A DNA stretch of 64,000 nucleotides, from positions 8,742,001-8,806,000 of the forward strand of contig OU452208.1 in NCBI GenBank assembly GCA_911728435.2, in the 5' to 3' direction. A program made the translations under genes and the position numbers. The notes beneath the pieces are model-generated. The model ran no database searches and was not told the DNA's origin. It saw nothing but the letters and a program-made list of their open reading frames with translations. Shown piece after piece: positions 46,450-58,808 of the stretch. This DNA comes from Apoderus coryli. Its lineage: Eukaryota > Arthropoda > Insecta > Coleoptera > Attelabidae. The number at the start of each line of letters is the position of its first letter. Position 1 is the stretch's first letter.

Positions 46450-49400
46450 GGTTCCTGCTGCTCTTTCTATCATCAAGTGCAGAGGTGTGAGATTCGTAAT
46501 GATCTCTAGTGCCCTAGTTGGACACGCTAGTCTTTGTACCCTATCAAATCAAAGCCCAAGATTCTCGCCAACAAAATGGGTATTCATTTATTTTGTTTTT
46601 TTTTTTTATTTTGGTACAAATTATATTTATGTAATTGTATATTTTCTTCTGACTACGCCCAGCTTCCCTCGTAATACTTAATTTGCTCTGAAGATAATTA
46701 ACTCATTTAAGGTTTTTTCTATAACCATTTCAACCGGAAAAGTCGCCACGCTCGTGAGGCTATAATAGCAAAATAAACAAAAATAAAAAAGGTAAAACTA
46801 ACTAACAACGGTTTGTATTGTAAATTTTTGGTAGGTAGGACACTAAAACCAAACAAATAATAAAAGAAACCATAATAAAAACATTTATTTTAATGCCACA
46901 CAACATGGCGATTGTGTTCAAATGAAATGCTGAAATAATTATACACATTAATATGTTTTTTGCGTGGTGAACTGCTTATAAAACTCCAAGAATTAACGAA
47001 AACAATGCGGTGGACTCATGTATTGTATGAGAGCAGATCTAAAAAAGTTGCCTTTTAAGTAGAGCATTGACGGCTTGTACGATTCGATCAGATGATGATT
47101 TTTGGCAGACAAAGATTAGTTTTAATACTCCTTTTGACTTTGCCTCGAATTCGTATTGTATTTTCATTTTATTATTTCGGATAATGTTTCTAAAGCCATT
47201 CTTTGGTTTCCACTGTATTTTTTCATCAATAAGCAATGCTTTATCAAAAATTACAATTCAGTTTTTCCATTTTTTTTAAATAAACAAAAGATGCTTCAGG
47301 TTGTTGCTGGTGGGGCTGACACTTCAATCAAATGAGCTATGGCCCAGTGTTTCTACTTTTGTGTTCCACTTTTTTCTTGTGCACATCAATATTATTTTAT
47401 CTTCAATTACGACTCCAATTTCGCGAGAGTGCTGGATGAAATTGCGTCTATTAACAGTGACCTTGTGCTTAGACCTTTAAAGAACTATTGTTCTTCTAGT
47501 GACGTTAGAAACAACAACAATTTGGATTTCCCTACACAGATATCGAATTAGTTTGTGTAATGATAACATAAATATGACTATAGAAATTTGAATGAACACG
47601 CTTTACAAAGTTGTTTCTTGCATTATCCTTCGTTTATCACCAACTAATGTTTCTTGGAAATTACGTTATTGTTAAATCTTACATTGAAAGATAGACCTAC
47701 CCAGTTAACTAAAATTATCTTAGCAATAAGTGTTTAGATTTCATTTCGATAACCTTTTCAACAACAAATAATATAATAATTGAAATTTAACCTTTCTAAA
47801 AAAATGATGAAATTGTTATTAGTTGCTTGTTTTATACCGATAATCAATCAATCATATTTTTATACTAAATTTCAAAATAGTAATAATGATTTTTATAAGG
47901 TTGACTAACAAGCTAATTCCATAAACTCCTGATTGCATTATTAGTTTTTTTTGTTGGCAGATTAACATCTGGATAGTTCGTACTTATGAAAATAAAACGA
48001 AGAAAAGCTTTTTGCACAGTCTCTATCGATATTTATCAGTTTTTATATGAGAGCGTCCAATAAAGTGCACATTTACGATTTTTTTTAGTGCGGAAAGTTG
48101 AACTTTTGAACTAAAAGTCTAAAACTTTATCACTTTTCTCTTATGACATATTAATAACTGATATTATTATCACAAAAGGCATATTTGACACATTTGTCAA
48201 TTGTTGTTACCTGAATTGTCAGTTTGATAGTTCGGAATGTGGAAAGATCAGTCCATCACAGGTAGCTCAAACTTTGTACTTACATAAAATGACATTATAA
48301 ACAACTTTTTTTAATCAGTTTTTTGAAATTCCCCTAAATAATGCAATTTTGGCATATTTTTGAAAATCAATTTTGACAGATATCCAAAATCATTTTAGCA
48401 CGCGAGTCTGCATGGTTTTTATCATCCAATTTGAAGCAAAAATTTTATTTAAATTTAAAAGCGGCCAATAGACTCAGTTGTAGTCCGCGAGGCACTAGTT
48501 CAACCTAAAAAATCCGTTGCATGGCTTGTATGGTCTTTCCAATATTAGTTTGAAATGGCATAAAAAACCACAACTCCATATCCCTTTGTAAAGTCAATAC
48601 CGATCGCCGCCGTCCATAGGCGCACCCTTTTAACTTTTCATAACAATACATGTCCTACGATATTTTAAAAATCCTTTATGTATTAACAATTAATGTTAAA
48701 TGTATAACTGTTTTGCCATTTTAAAAATATTTTTAAAAACAAATATTATATTATATACTTACACTTGTCACAAAATAATCCCGCTCAAAACGAAAACAAA
48801 CGTGTCCCGCTCGTGCCACTGGTATACTGCCTTATTAAAAACTGTCTACAATACATGTATGTCTACAATACAATGTATACAATACCCCAACGGTGTCTGA
48901 TACAGTGACTGCAAAAGTTTCATCTACTTCAGTTTTTTTTTTAATTATTATGCAATTTGATAGATCTTTCATTTTATTAATCTAAGAAAAACTATTGAAC
49001 AGATCATGGTTACAATATTCTGCCACCGTGTGATTTATTATACGTCTTATATACGAGGGAGAAATGTATCAAAAGAACGCTGCATTCGATTACCATTTCT
49101 AATGCAAAGAGGCATGGGAACGGATAGCAACGGTAGAATATCAGTGCATCAGATAAAATATAAAATAAAATTGTTTAAAACATTTTTTTTTCTAAATCAT
49201 GAAACTGCATATTATGAAGAATTCATTAATTGATTATTAATTTAGATTTAAACACATATATAAAGGATTTTGTGGAGCTGACGTCGTTTGATTTATGAAT
49301 AAATCCCGGTCCGTAATGGATTACTTCAAAAAATATTAAATTTATCCGTTTGATCGGTAGTTTTATTTACAATAACATTCGTCATGTTAAATACTGATAC

Positions 49401-50390
49401 ACTAAAATTATATGGCATATTTTACACTTGTTTTGATTTTGAGAAAATAAAAAAACTCTGTTTTCTTAGGGGATAAGTGAATAACAGCTATCACGTTTTA
49501 TTATATAGTTTTAAAATTTAATAATAAAATTTTTTTCCATATGATGCGGACGTTTTGACAAACGCTGTATATATTTTTTTACTATTAATAAAATATCTAT
49601 GCGCATCTAACAAAAACAATACCACATTCAAAATACATAACAAATTTCCAATTCCAATTCAAAAATAGGCTTTGGATTGATGGTAGCGTTCAAGAGAAAA
49701 ACCAAGCCCCCTTCGCGTATTTGTTTACAAATTGTCGTAAAACTTAAGTGTATTTTTATTGTATAAACAATTATATTATATTTTGTAAATATTGTAAAAT
49801 ATAGTTAATACTGTTAATGTAGATAATTTATTTAAAGTATAATATGATTATAAATATATTAGTGAAAAAAGCAATATTATATCATAGATAATATATATTT
49901 ATTGTTTAGAATTTTAAATAGTTTTGTGTAAAATACTGTGGATAAATTAATGTAATGAATAATGCAATGTTTTTTTTTTTGTAAATATCTTGACCTGATA
50001 AAAAAACTTGTAATTTTCAAAATAAACATAATTTAAAACTTAATTTAATTTATTACTTAGCAGCTTTTTATTCCATGTAACCTTATCTCTTTCCCGCATA
50101 CCTATAAATAGGAAGAGCAGTCAAGATTATACTTAGAGAAAAAAAAATTGGTAGATAAAATCTTGAAAATATGCAATTTTTTGCAGATAAATATTAATTA
50201 ATATGTAATTCACTTGGTATCAACGTTTATTAAACTTTGGATGCCCGTTATGATACTGAATATTTATTATAGATAACCGTAAATCAGCATTTATTGATAC
50301 GTATTACGCAAATCTTACCTTAAGTATAACTAGCGGATGCTCGTTGGGTTTAAAACACATATTACATAACTCAACTCAGTCAAAAATTTG
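46450..50390. other. no gene seen except a mariner 5'-end fragment
   Basis: Apart from 47203-47296 (listed separately), the DNA is AT-rich and without recognisable exons. Plus frames of 66-75 residues at 48700 and 49006 match nothing I know. Confidence 0.45.
47203..47296 (-). mobile_element. mariner 5'-region fragment
   Basis: TTGGTTTCCACTGTATTTTT, CAAT-AAGCAATGCTTTATCA and TTTTTCCATTTTTT match 8878-8965, the 5' non-coding part of the mariner remnant at 8150-9050. The match is about 90 bp and holds no transposase sequence. Confidence 0.8.
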
Positions 50391-50394
50391 GATT

Positions 50395-51600
50395 TCAGGC
50401 AAAGAAAAGCACCTCTGACGCAATATAGCTTTATTGTCTAAAAGATATACAATTTGGACCATGGCAGACCTTGCTTGATTTAGCAATACGGTCTGTCATA
50501 CAAAACTTTTGGAGAAACTGTTTCATTATAGGTATAACAGGGGCTTTTCATGACTTACTAAATTCATATCTTCAAAATAGACATCAAATGGTGAAAATCA
50601 ACAACACAAGAGACCTAAAACGTTCAATAAATTATGGAATTCCACAAGGGACTGTGTTGGGCCTGGTCCTATTTATAGCATATATAAATTACGTCCTTTC
50701 ATTGCAATGTCATGGGGAGGTTATCTCTTGCGCTGATGATACAGTACTATTAGATTCTGCAAGTACTACAGAAGAAGTTGAAGTGAAAATTCAAAGTGAT
50801 CTCAGGGTAATAACTGACTGGCTCGACTCAAATTTGTTAACAATTAATTAAAAGCTAAAACAACGTACATCCCATTTGCTATTACCTATGGATATTGAAT
50901 CCCTCTGATAAAGTCAAATATCTTGGTATATAATAACTCTTGATGCCTTAATGGGCTACACACAATCACACTGTAACAAATAAAGTACGGTTTTTGTTAT
51001 TTTTGTTTAGAAAACTGAAAACTATCGTCACCGCGGGCCAATTAATATCGTTATATTATGCATTGGTATAACTCCATCTTTTGTACGGAATTATAGGCTG
51101 GGGAGGTGCTTACCAAAATGTTTTAAACCCATTGGGAATAGCACAGAAACGAATTTTAAAAATTTTATTTGGTTTAAGCGCTTAATATTCAATCAATCTG
51201 CTTTTTAGGGAATGAAAAACGTTATCAATAAGAAATTTTTTTTATAAACAAACTTTTATTTTCTTCAATAAAAAGCGATTTTGAAAACTCAGCAAAATCC
51301 GCTCATGATTCTGGAACTAGATTTAAAGAAAATAAAAATTTGGACTTACTATATGAACAAAAAAAAAGTATCGGACAAAAATCGTATTATTATGTCAATA
51401 TAAAACTGTATAATCAACTTTCCAGAGAACTTAGAGAAAAAATTAAATTAAAATCCTTCAAAAACCTCTTAAAAAATTGGTTAATTGACGGAAGTTTTTC
51501 CCATCTTGTGAATGTGGAATTATTAATTATTAAGAAATTGTTTTTTGTTTTTTTTTTCCCTTTTTTAGTTAAAAATATCGATGTAAATTCATTAAGACTG
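50395..51600 (+). pseudogene. LINE, 5'-truncated, plus strand
   Basis: Begins with a decayed FGFRxGKST-like motif, then an open 126-codon stretch (50471-50851) with LLNSYLQNRHQMVKINN, YGIPQGTVLGLVLF and SCADDTVLLDSA (catalytic DD intact), and LTIN at its stop. After frameshifts come LLYGIIGWGGAY and IAQKRILKILFG, then a 93-codon frame (51340-51621) with GQKSYYYVNIKLYNQL and SFKNLLKNWL, the C-terminal tail. Endonuclease and ORF1 are absent. At least three frame breaks make it inactive. Confidence 0.88.
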
Positions 51601-51925
51601 CCAATGGAGGGTTTTTACTAATTTAAAAATAATATACGGTAGTGGCTTAACTGGCAAACAAAAAACTATTATGCGACAGTGTACTGTCACTGTCACATTT
51701 TATTTATGGCGATGTTATGCATGGTCCTTGTTGAACTAAAATCGGTGAGAACAGGATTCCGTTGATGCAGAATTCATGCACACGGCTTATATGTGGAATT
51801 CGTAGGGTTGAAAAAGGCATTAGCGCTAAGATTAAGGAAATTGGCTGGTTAAGAATGAAACATAAAATCATTAGAAGGAAAACGACGGATTACTTATATG
51901 AAATTAGAACTGCTTCTGGTCAATG
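51601..51925 (+). pseudogene. LINE RT C-terminal fragment, same family as 18.9 kb
   Basis: Starts TTTTTACTAATTTAAAAATA, matching 18964 onward for about 170 bp, including GGCTTAACTGGCAAAC and TATGGCGATGTTAT. Translation in broken frames gives FIYGDVMHGP, RTRLICGIRRVEKGISAKI and EIGWLRMKHKI, the usual post-catalytic RT region. It directly follows the end of another LINE. Confidence 0.75.
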
Positions 51926-51929
51926 ATAA

Positions 51930-52675
51930 ATTATTGTTGACAGATGATGTGGGTCCGAAAATAAAAACCAACTCCGATAGGCATGCTTGCTGACATAATT
52001 GTCTTCGGAAGGTCTAAAAATGTGTCCTTGAGCTGAAAAACATGACATTTACGCATGTTCAAAACATAGGTATGCCGAAAACTTTTGACACCTACCTCGT
52101 ACAAACACTTATCTAGATCTCCAACAAAATTCATTCATTATTGGCAGGACCCCACACTGCAACTATTTGAAACGGTAGCTGAATTTCACAGGTAGATTTT
52201 TTTGTTCAAATAAAATATTTTTGTTGTCGGGAGTCCCTTATTATCTATTTTCTCATTATAGGTGTCTCTTTCATCCTGCATTAAATTAATTGCCACCTTC
52301 TACTGTTTTGACAAAAGAGAATATACACATGAAAAATTTTTATAAATACAAAACAAAGGAAAAGAACTGCCGGCAAGACGTTATAATTAATTGTTACAAC
52401 AGAACACCATTTAAGGTAGATATAACTCGTAAACTTTATACGTTCGTCTATAGAACCTAAGTAAATATTCTTTTCTTAAAAAGTACACAACAATTATTGC
52501 TACTGTAAAATATACAGGGGTGCCCTTTCACACATTAGCGTGGGTGCTAACGGCCAATATTTTGCTGTGCATGTGTGTATACATACAGTGAGGACGAACA
52601 GTCACGTATACACTGTGTCCAAGATATTATATCAAGTGAACAAAAATTATACACATATTGGATAAGAATAACATT

Positions 52676-52676
<1 letters not shown>
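51930..52676. other. no gene seen
   Basis: An orphan TATACAGGGGTGCCC motif lies at about 52512-52526. Otherwise AT-rich and unrecognised. Confidence 0.45.
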
Positions 52677-52746
<70 letters not shown>

Positions 52747-52747
52747 T
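52677..52747. repeat. (GATA)n microsatellite forming the 3' tail of a minus-strand LINE
   Basis: About 17 uninterrupted units of the tetranucleotide (AGAT/GATA). It abuts the 3' end of the LINE at 52748-54990. A shorter run of the same tetranucleotide marks the 3' end of the LINE at 58940. Confidence 0.95.
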
Positions 52748-54990
52748 TTATTACAATATTCGAAAAATACAGTTTCTCAATATAAATACAATACTTGCAA
52801 ATACAACACAAATACAAATCACATAAAAATATATACGACAATATACAACAATTAGGACAATACTGCACAACAAAACAACGCAATATTGCCAACAAGAATC
52901 AAGAACTCTACAACCAATCACTCTTAAGAAATTCATCGACAGAGTAAAAACAGTACTTTAACAAATATGTCTTTATTTTAGTTTTAAATAATTTGTAGTT
53001 AAACGACCGAATCTGCTTCGGTACCTTATTATAAAATTTGTAATTAAGAGAGTTATTTTTAGATTTTGTTAGTCTATATTTTGGAATGATCAACAAATCA
53101 GCCGACCGAGTACTGTAGGTATGATTACTAGAGTGAGGCCGCAGTGAATCCCGAATTGAATGGATCCAATAAGGTATGATAGATAAAAACACAGGGCAAT
53201 GACATTATACCGTGGTTTACAAAATGCGGCTTGCAATGGTCAAGTGGCCCAACGCCAACCAGTATTCGGACCGTCCTCTTTTGCAATCTGAAAATTCTTA
53301 AGGCGTGCGAAGAACCACCCCAAAGCACGATGGCATAAGTCAAGTGTGAATGGAAAACCCCAAAGTAAGCCGTTCTAAGAACATGAAAATTTAAGTAACA
53401 CGCAAGCTGTCTAAGCAAAAATAGAGCACTGGACAACTTGCGACTTAGGTGTTCGATGTGAGAGTACCAGTTAAGATTCTAAATAGACTCCAAGCACTTT
53501 GACAGTGTCACCACTAGAGAAATTAGAAGACAGCTTCAGAACATTGCACTTGTCCTCGTTAAGCCTTAACCCATTCGCACCAAACCATTTCTTGGCTGCA
53601 TTCAAGATCGAAAGGGATATAGTGTTCAGATTGTCAAAACTTGAACTACTCGACACAAAACTGGCATCATCTGCAAAAAGGGACGGGAATGAGATATCTG
53701 ACATATAATGGGAGATATCATTAATGTATATAATAAAAAGTAATGGGCCAAGCACATATCTCACCCCTTTAAGAAAAGATGTCTCACCGTTCAACTCGAC
53801 CACCTGCTGTCTCTCAAAAAGGAAAGATTTAATCAACCCCAAAGGTATCCCCCTCACTCTATAGAAAGACAGCTTTTCCAGAAGGATATTATGGGAAATG
53901 CAGACAAATCAGTGGTGGTCAATTCAGAGTGTTTACCATTCTCAAAAGACGCAATTACATCGCCCACAACACTCAGGATCGCTCTCGTTGTTGTTCGCCC
54001 TCTCCTAAAACCAAACTGACATGGAGAGAGTAGATCGAACTCTTCAAAATAATCCGAAAGTCGGGCCCTTAACAAGACCTCGAGTACCTTAGAAAATATA
54101 ACAGTAATTGTAATGGGTCGATAATTATTCAAATTGTCAGCATTACCAGACTTTAGCAAAGGGATTACCTTTCCAATCTTAAAGCACTTCGGAAAACATC
54201 CCTTCGAAAAACATAAGTTTATTAGGTTAGTGAGTAGCGCAACTAATACGTCTAATACTAATACGTACAGCTATATTGTTAAAAGCTATGATTTTAACAA
54301 TATAGCTGTTCAACCCATAAATATCACAAAATGACGAATTTTTCAAACCACAGATTGTTGAATAAACTTCTGACTCGGTGGCAGGATTGAGGAAGAAACT
54401 GCAGTTTGGCATCGCAAGACCCCTCAAAAACTCAGTCGCCGAACAGTGCGAATGGGTAGGCAAACTTTCAATAATCCTCACAGCAACCGAAGCGAAATAG
54501 TCATTAAAGTCGTCAGCAGAAATACCAGACTCAATGGGATCTCTCGATTTGCGATTGCCAATATAGGTAACCAAACGCCAACCGTCTCTGGCTATATTCG
54601 CAGATCTTAAGAGATACTGGTCGCAGGCGTTCCTCTTTGCACACATCAAATCTTTCTTAAACTCAGCCTTCAGCACGTTGTAAAAATCCCAGTCTTCGCG
54701 TCTTTGTGTGCATTTACACACAGCACTAACAGTAGATAAAATTGATCTCTTGCTTTCTAGCTCTGGACTATGCCAACGAATAGGGGGCCGACGTTTTTGT
54801 TTAACCATAGGAAAACAATCATTTACTAACCCATTTAATAGGTTGATCAATCCAGTAGCCAAATCATCCGGATCGGCATCAGAGTGGAAAAACAAATTCC
54901 AATTTACGTTATAGAGCGTGTCAATAAATTTAAGTTTTCCTTCACTGGAAAATTTTCTAGTCCATGTAGACGGAGAATCAACACTCACAT
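52748..54990 (-). pseudogene. LINE with (ATCT)n tail, 5'-truncated, frameshifted
   Basis: Order on the minus strand: a 250-residue pre-RT linker open from 54988 (SVDSPSTWTRKF ... RDGWRLVTYIGNRKSRDP), then LKSGNADNLNNYRPITI, CQFGFRRGRTTTRAIL, DLSAF (motif A, decayed), VLGPLLFIIYINDI, SLFADDASFVSSS (catalytic DD intact), VKVLGVYLES, RIFRLQKRTVRILVGV, and the C-terminal YNKVPKQIRSFNYKLFKTK. At least four frameshifts lie near 54240, 53870, 53460 and 53170. The endonuclease domain is missing, so the element is 5'-truncated. It is of Jockey/CR1 type; the clade needs a tree. Confidence 0.92.
54267..54309. repeat. 18 bp perfect inverted repeat with 7 bp loop inside the LINE
   Basis: ACAGCTATATTGTTAAAA (54267-54284) and TTTTAACAATATAGCTGT (54292-54309). 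The right half is the LINE's own coding sequence (NSYIVK on the minus strand). The left half is an inverted copy that breaks the frame. Confidence 0.9.
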
Positions 54991-54999
54991 CCTGCTTTA

Positions 55000-55626
55000 A
55001 AGTTATATACTTTAAATGGTAAGAGTTAATATTTCTCTAAATGTTTACGCACCATCTCTTACCTATAGTACAATTTGTTTTGTCATCTAGCATTCCAAAA
55101 TATCTATAGATACCTATCTATCTATATCTTCTAATATTTTTTTACACAGCATGCTTTGCCATTAAAGTTACAAAATCTTTAAATTAAACAACCACAACTT
55201 GTCAAAATATACTGCATACTTATAATGCACGCCTAATTAAACCTCTATACCATTATCCAATGTGTTTGCATTTTGCACACCTTTCAGGTGATGTATTGAC
55301 AGCAAAGTCTAAAGAAACAATGCATTTTACAGCTTTGAATCCTTTATATTTCGGCTTAGACAGAGCGCTGTAGGAGGTGCCATTTATTTTGACATATCTT
55401 GTTTAGAGGATACTTTGAAAAATCGTTGTATTAAAAAAAAAAACATAAACATAGTGAAAGTTGGGAAATTTATGTTTGCCCTCTTGCGGTTGTGAAATAG
55501 GCATTGCTTCTACTAAAATAAAGTAAATCATCTACACTTATACTTACGTAAAAACTCCTGGCAGACTCATTCCAATAATTTAACTTGGAGTAGAACTATC
55601 GGAACGATTCTGAAAATTTTAGAATT
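55000..55626. other. no gene seen
   Basis: AT-rich DNA between LINEs, with a short ATCTATCTAT run at about 55112-55126. Confidence 0.4.
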
Positions 55627-55677
55627 GGATTTCTTTCTTAGGATGAGGTTCCAATTAAATCAGATTGTAAATGAAAT
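55627..55677 (-). repeat. inverted partial copy of the 56982-57032 motif
   Basis: GGATTTCTTTCTTAGGATGA through GTAAATGAAAT equals the reverse complement of 56982-57032 at 47 of 51 positions. The two copies flank the LINE at 55678-56908. Confidence 0.9.
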
Positions 55678-56908
55678 TTTTTTTTGAAAACAAATCAATT
55701 ATTCTTTCTAACAAAATTTTTACAATACATTTTGAGTCCTCTAAACAGTGCTAAAACACTGGTACCAAGGATACAACTAATAATGCCATACGCTACGAAC
55801 TTAATAAGAAAAACAATAATGTAATTTAATCCTTACAATAGAAAAACAAAAAGAAAAACAAACCGAAAGTTAGGACAAAATATAGACAGATACAACACAA
55901 TGCATGGTTCTAGACTCTAAGGTGAACTCAGCTCAAGGTGCATCTCAACATATTTTTCTTTAAATTTAGATTTACTAGGAGCTTGCCTTAATGATTCCGG
56001 CAATGAATTGAACGCCCGTGCCGCCTCGTAAATTGGATTATGCAAACCCTTATTTGTTCTTATATTAATTAGCCTGATGAATATTATGAGAGGTTCTTGT
56101 GAAATGATGATGTACCTCGTTCGAAAATATAAAAGGAGTGTTACATTTCTGGTTTTTTCTAATGACATCATACATATACTTACACTGTTCTAAATTTTTT
56201 ATTTGTTTCAAATTAAAGACACCCAACCCCTTGTGCAGATCAGCCGTGTGCGTAAACCTACTTTATCCAAACATGATTTTTAAAAGTTTGTTTTGTAAAA
56301 CCTGAATCTTATTAAATTCTGCAACACCACAGGTGCCCCACACTGGAATTAGGTATCTTATGCGACTTAAAAAGTATGCGTTGTAGATATCTCTTTTACT
56401 TTTAAGAGTTAAATAACTTCTACATCGATACATTGCCGACATCATAGGCAACAATTTATCGCTTATATAACTAACATGTTCTTTCCAGTTAAGGTTCTCA
56501 TCTATAATCAACCCTAGATATTTGATTTTGTCTACTCTTTCAATAATACTATTCTTTACTTGTATGAGAGGTTCGCTTATAGTTCGATTTTTTTGTTTGT
56601 ATAATATATACTTAGTTTTGGTTAAGTTTATTTTTAACTTATTTTGCAATAACCAACTGTTATACCTGACAAGATCCCCATTTACTAGTTGTAAAGCTAT
56701 GCAACAGGACAGTGTCGTCAGCAAAGGTAAAATATCTGCCACTGAGACCAGCATTTTTTAAAGATAGAACATATAATGAATAAAGCAATGGGCCCAAAAC
56801 AGAACCCTGGGGAACTCCAAAAGCATTCGTTGTGACCCCGCTGACTACACTGCCAATGCTCACGTATTGTTTTCTACCGCTTAAGTACGACTCAATGAGT
56901 CTAATGAT
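55678..56908 (-). pseudogene. A-tailed LINE, family A copy 1, 5'-truncated
   Basis: An oligo-T run at 55677-55685 is the poly-A tail of this minus-strand insertion. Minus-strand translation: IRLIESYLSGRKQYVSIGS, FGVPQGSVLGPLLYSLYVLS, FTFADDTVLLHS (catalytic DD intact), a frameshift near 56690, WLLQNKLKINLTKTKYILY, IKYLGLIIDENLNWKEHV, NAYFLSRIRYLIPVWG and LQNKLLKIMFG. After a break comes the C-terminal YEAARAFNSLPESLRQAPSK. The 5' end is cut between RT motifs A and B. Confidence 0.9.
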
Positions 56909-56921
56909 TTAGAATGTATAA

Positions 56922-56956
56922 CTGAGGAAGACAATTGTGCGTTACCGAAACGTTGT
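56922..56956 (+). ncRNA. hammerhead-like core, weak second copy
   Basis: CTGAGGA (56922-56928) and CGAAACGTTG (56946-56955) match the CTGANGA and GAAA boxes and resemble the 24.4 kb motif. The intervening 18 bases form only a weak stem. It is followed by TTTTAATTGGAACC, also related to the 24.4 kb copy. Confidence 0.25.
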
Positions 56957-56981
56957 AGACTGACATGAAATAACAAAACTT

Positions 56982-57032
56982 ATTTCACTTACAATCTGTT
57001 TTAATTGGAACCTCACCCCAAGAAAGAAATCC
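56982..57032 (+). repeat. motif downstream of the hammerhead-like core
   Basis: ATTTCACTTACAATCTG ... AAGAAAGAAATCC, the inverted partner of 55627-55677. It may belong to a Penelope-like element end. Confidence 0.7.
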
Positions 57033-57110
57033 GTTTATAAAATAATAAGGAGAGTTCAAGAAAAAAGAAGATAAGAATGGTATAGCATTGGAATCTTGGA
57101 AACGGTAGGA

Positions 57111-57746
57111 GGTTAAATTAGAGAAAACTTGTACAATTTAAACACCTTTTAAATGCTGTTTTCAAATTTAAACTAAGTTTAGCTCTTTTCGAGCATTTTT
57201 GAAAAAACGATTTTTTGCGATTTTAGTTTTTATTAATTTCTGACAATATTTTTACAGATATAGAAAAATTAAAAGCACTTCCTCATTGTTGTAGCCTTTA
57301 CAAATTTTTACTACGACGTTTTGTTTTTGCAAAACCATCATCAACTTGTTTTTACGGCCCTGGATTTTTTATTGTTAAATTAAATGCCATTTGCAATTCA
57401 AAAATAGGTGGTATATCACACGTAATGGTTTAAACAAGTTTTCAGTGTTTTTAGCTGTTATTCCAAATTATTTAAGAAAAATCGCCATAGTTTGGCATTT
57501 AACTGACTGAATGTAGAGTTTTGCAAAAACATTCTTTAGTCATTATTCATAATTATTTATTATTTGACAATTTATTTCTGTCTCAGTACAACATTTTATT
57601 CTGCACGCTGTTTTTTAAATTTAGCTGAAATTTTTTTGCTTTTTGAAGATAGGTTTTTCTCACATGAATGTTTTACGCAAAATATGTGCCCAACTGGGGC
57701 GATTTTTCATGAAAAATTTTAAATAACAGCTAAAGTCACTGAAAAC
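57111..57746. mobile_element. palindromic repeat family, copy 2 (right arm cut by a LINE)
   Basis: Begins GGTTAAATTAGAGAAAACTT (the inverted form of the ends at 35808 and 61758). It continues with the outer left arm (GCAAAACCATCATCAAC, ACGGCCCTGGATTTTTTATT), then the inner palindrome from TTTTAGCTGTTATTCC to AAATAACAGCTAAAGTCACTG. It stops at the oligo-T of the next LINE. Confidence 0.85.
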
Positions 57747-58808
57747 TTTTTTTTTTTGAAAATAAACTTTATTCAGAGAATAATACACATTATTAACAAT
57801 AACTTGATCTTCTAATCAGTGTATGTAACACTGGTCTTGAAGATATTAACCTAATAAATATTTGACAACAGACAACTTTAACAATAATAAATCCTTACCC
57901 TACATAATCTAGGTTATTCACCAACAGTGTTCTTAAATTAAGTAACAAAACAAAATAATAATTAATTTGCGCACATTGAAAAAAATCTTTAAATATTTTA
58001 TAAATTTTCTCTCATTTTTCATGCTTTTAATTTCTTGTGGGATCCCATTGTATGCACTTATTCCCTGACAAATTGGGTTAAACAATCCTGATAAACATTA
58101 TGAGATGTTCTAATATCATACAAGTGAATTCTATTCGAGAATACTAAATTTAAGTTTATCTTCCGTTTATGATCCTATTTACTAATTTGCACTGCTCAAA
58201 TTCCATTATTGTGCGCATTCCCTGTAAAAGACATCTGCGTGAGTAAGAATATTATATCCAAACAATACTTTTAAAATTTTATTTTGCAATATCTCCAAAG
58301 TATTGAAATTAACCACATCAAGTCCACATCAAGTTACGCCAAAAAACAGGTATTAGGTATCGCAGATGAGACAGAAAACATGCATTATATATGTTCATTT
58401 TGTTTTTTTTTTGCCTATGTAATGTTTACTAACCCTGTATACCGCACTGACGATCGGCAAAATTTTGTTGGTTAAATAGCTACTATTAAGTTCATTCCAA
58501 TTATCTATCATTAGTCCTAGATACTTCACATGACTGAGACACTTCTTCAATAAAGATGTGATTTATTTTTATATTTGAACCTGGTACAATTTTATTTTTC
58601 TGCTCAAACAATATAAATTTTGTCTTATTAATGTTAATTTTAAGTTTGTTCCACAACAGCCAATCAGCATACCGACTCAAATCATTATTTACCTTTATTT
58701 CTAATTCATTAACATTTTCCGCATCATAAAGAAAAACAGTATCATCAGCAAATGTGTAATAACGACCCCTAAGTCCTGCAGACCTTAAACTTAGTACATA
58801 TAATGAGT
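57747..58808 (-). pseudogene. A-tailed LINE, family A copy 2, 5'-truncated
   Basis: The minus-strand insertion has a poly-A tail (T run 57747-57757) preceded by an AATAAA signal (57773-57768). The 103-codon frame at 58812-58501 reads YSLYVLSLRSAGLRGRYYTF, ADDTVFLYDAENVNELEIK, WLLWNKLKININKTKFILF. It is clearly the same family as the 55678-56908 copy (YSLYVLSLKNAGLSGRYFTF). The C-terminal half is decayed. It is inserted in the palindromic repeat copy 2. Confidence 0.88.

Noticed and set aside
53499..54914. Plus-strand frames of 66-69 residues
   Set aside because: Antisense shadows of the minus-strand LINE.
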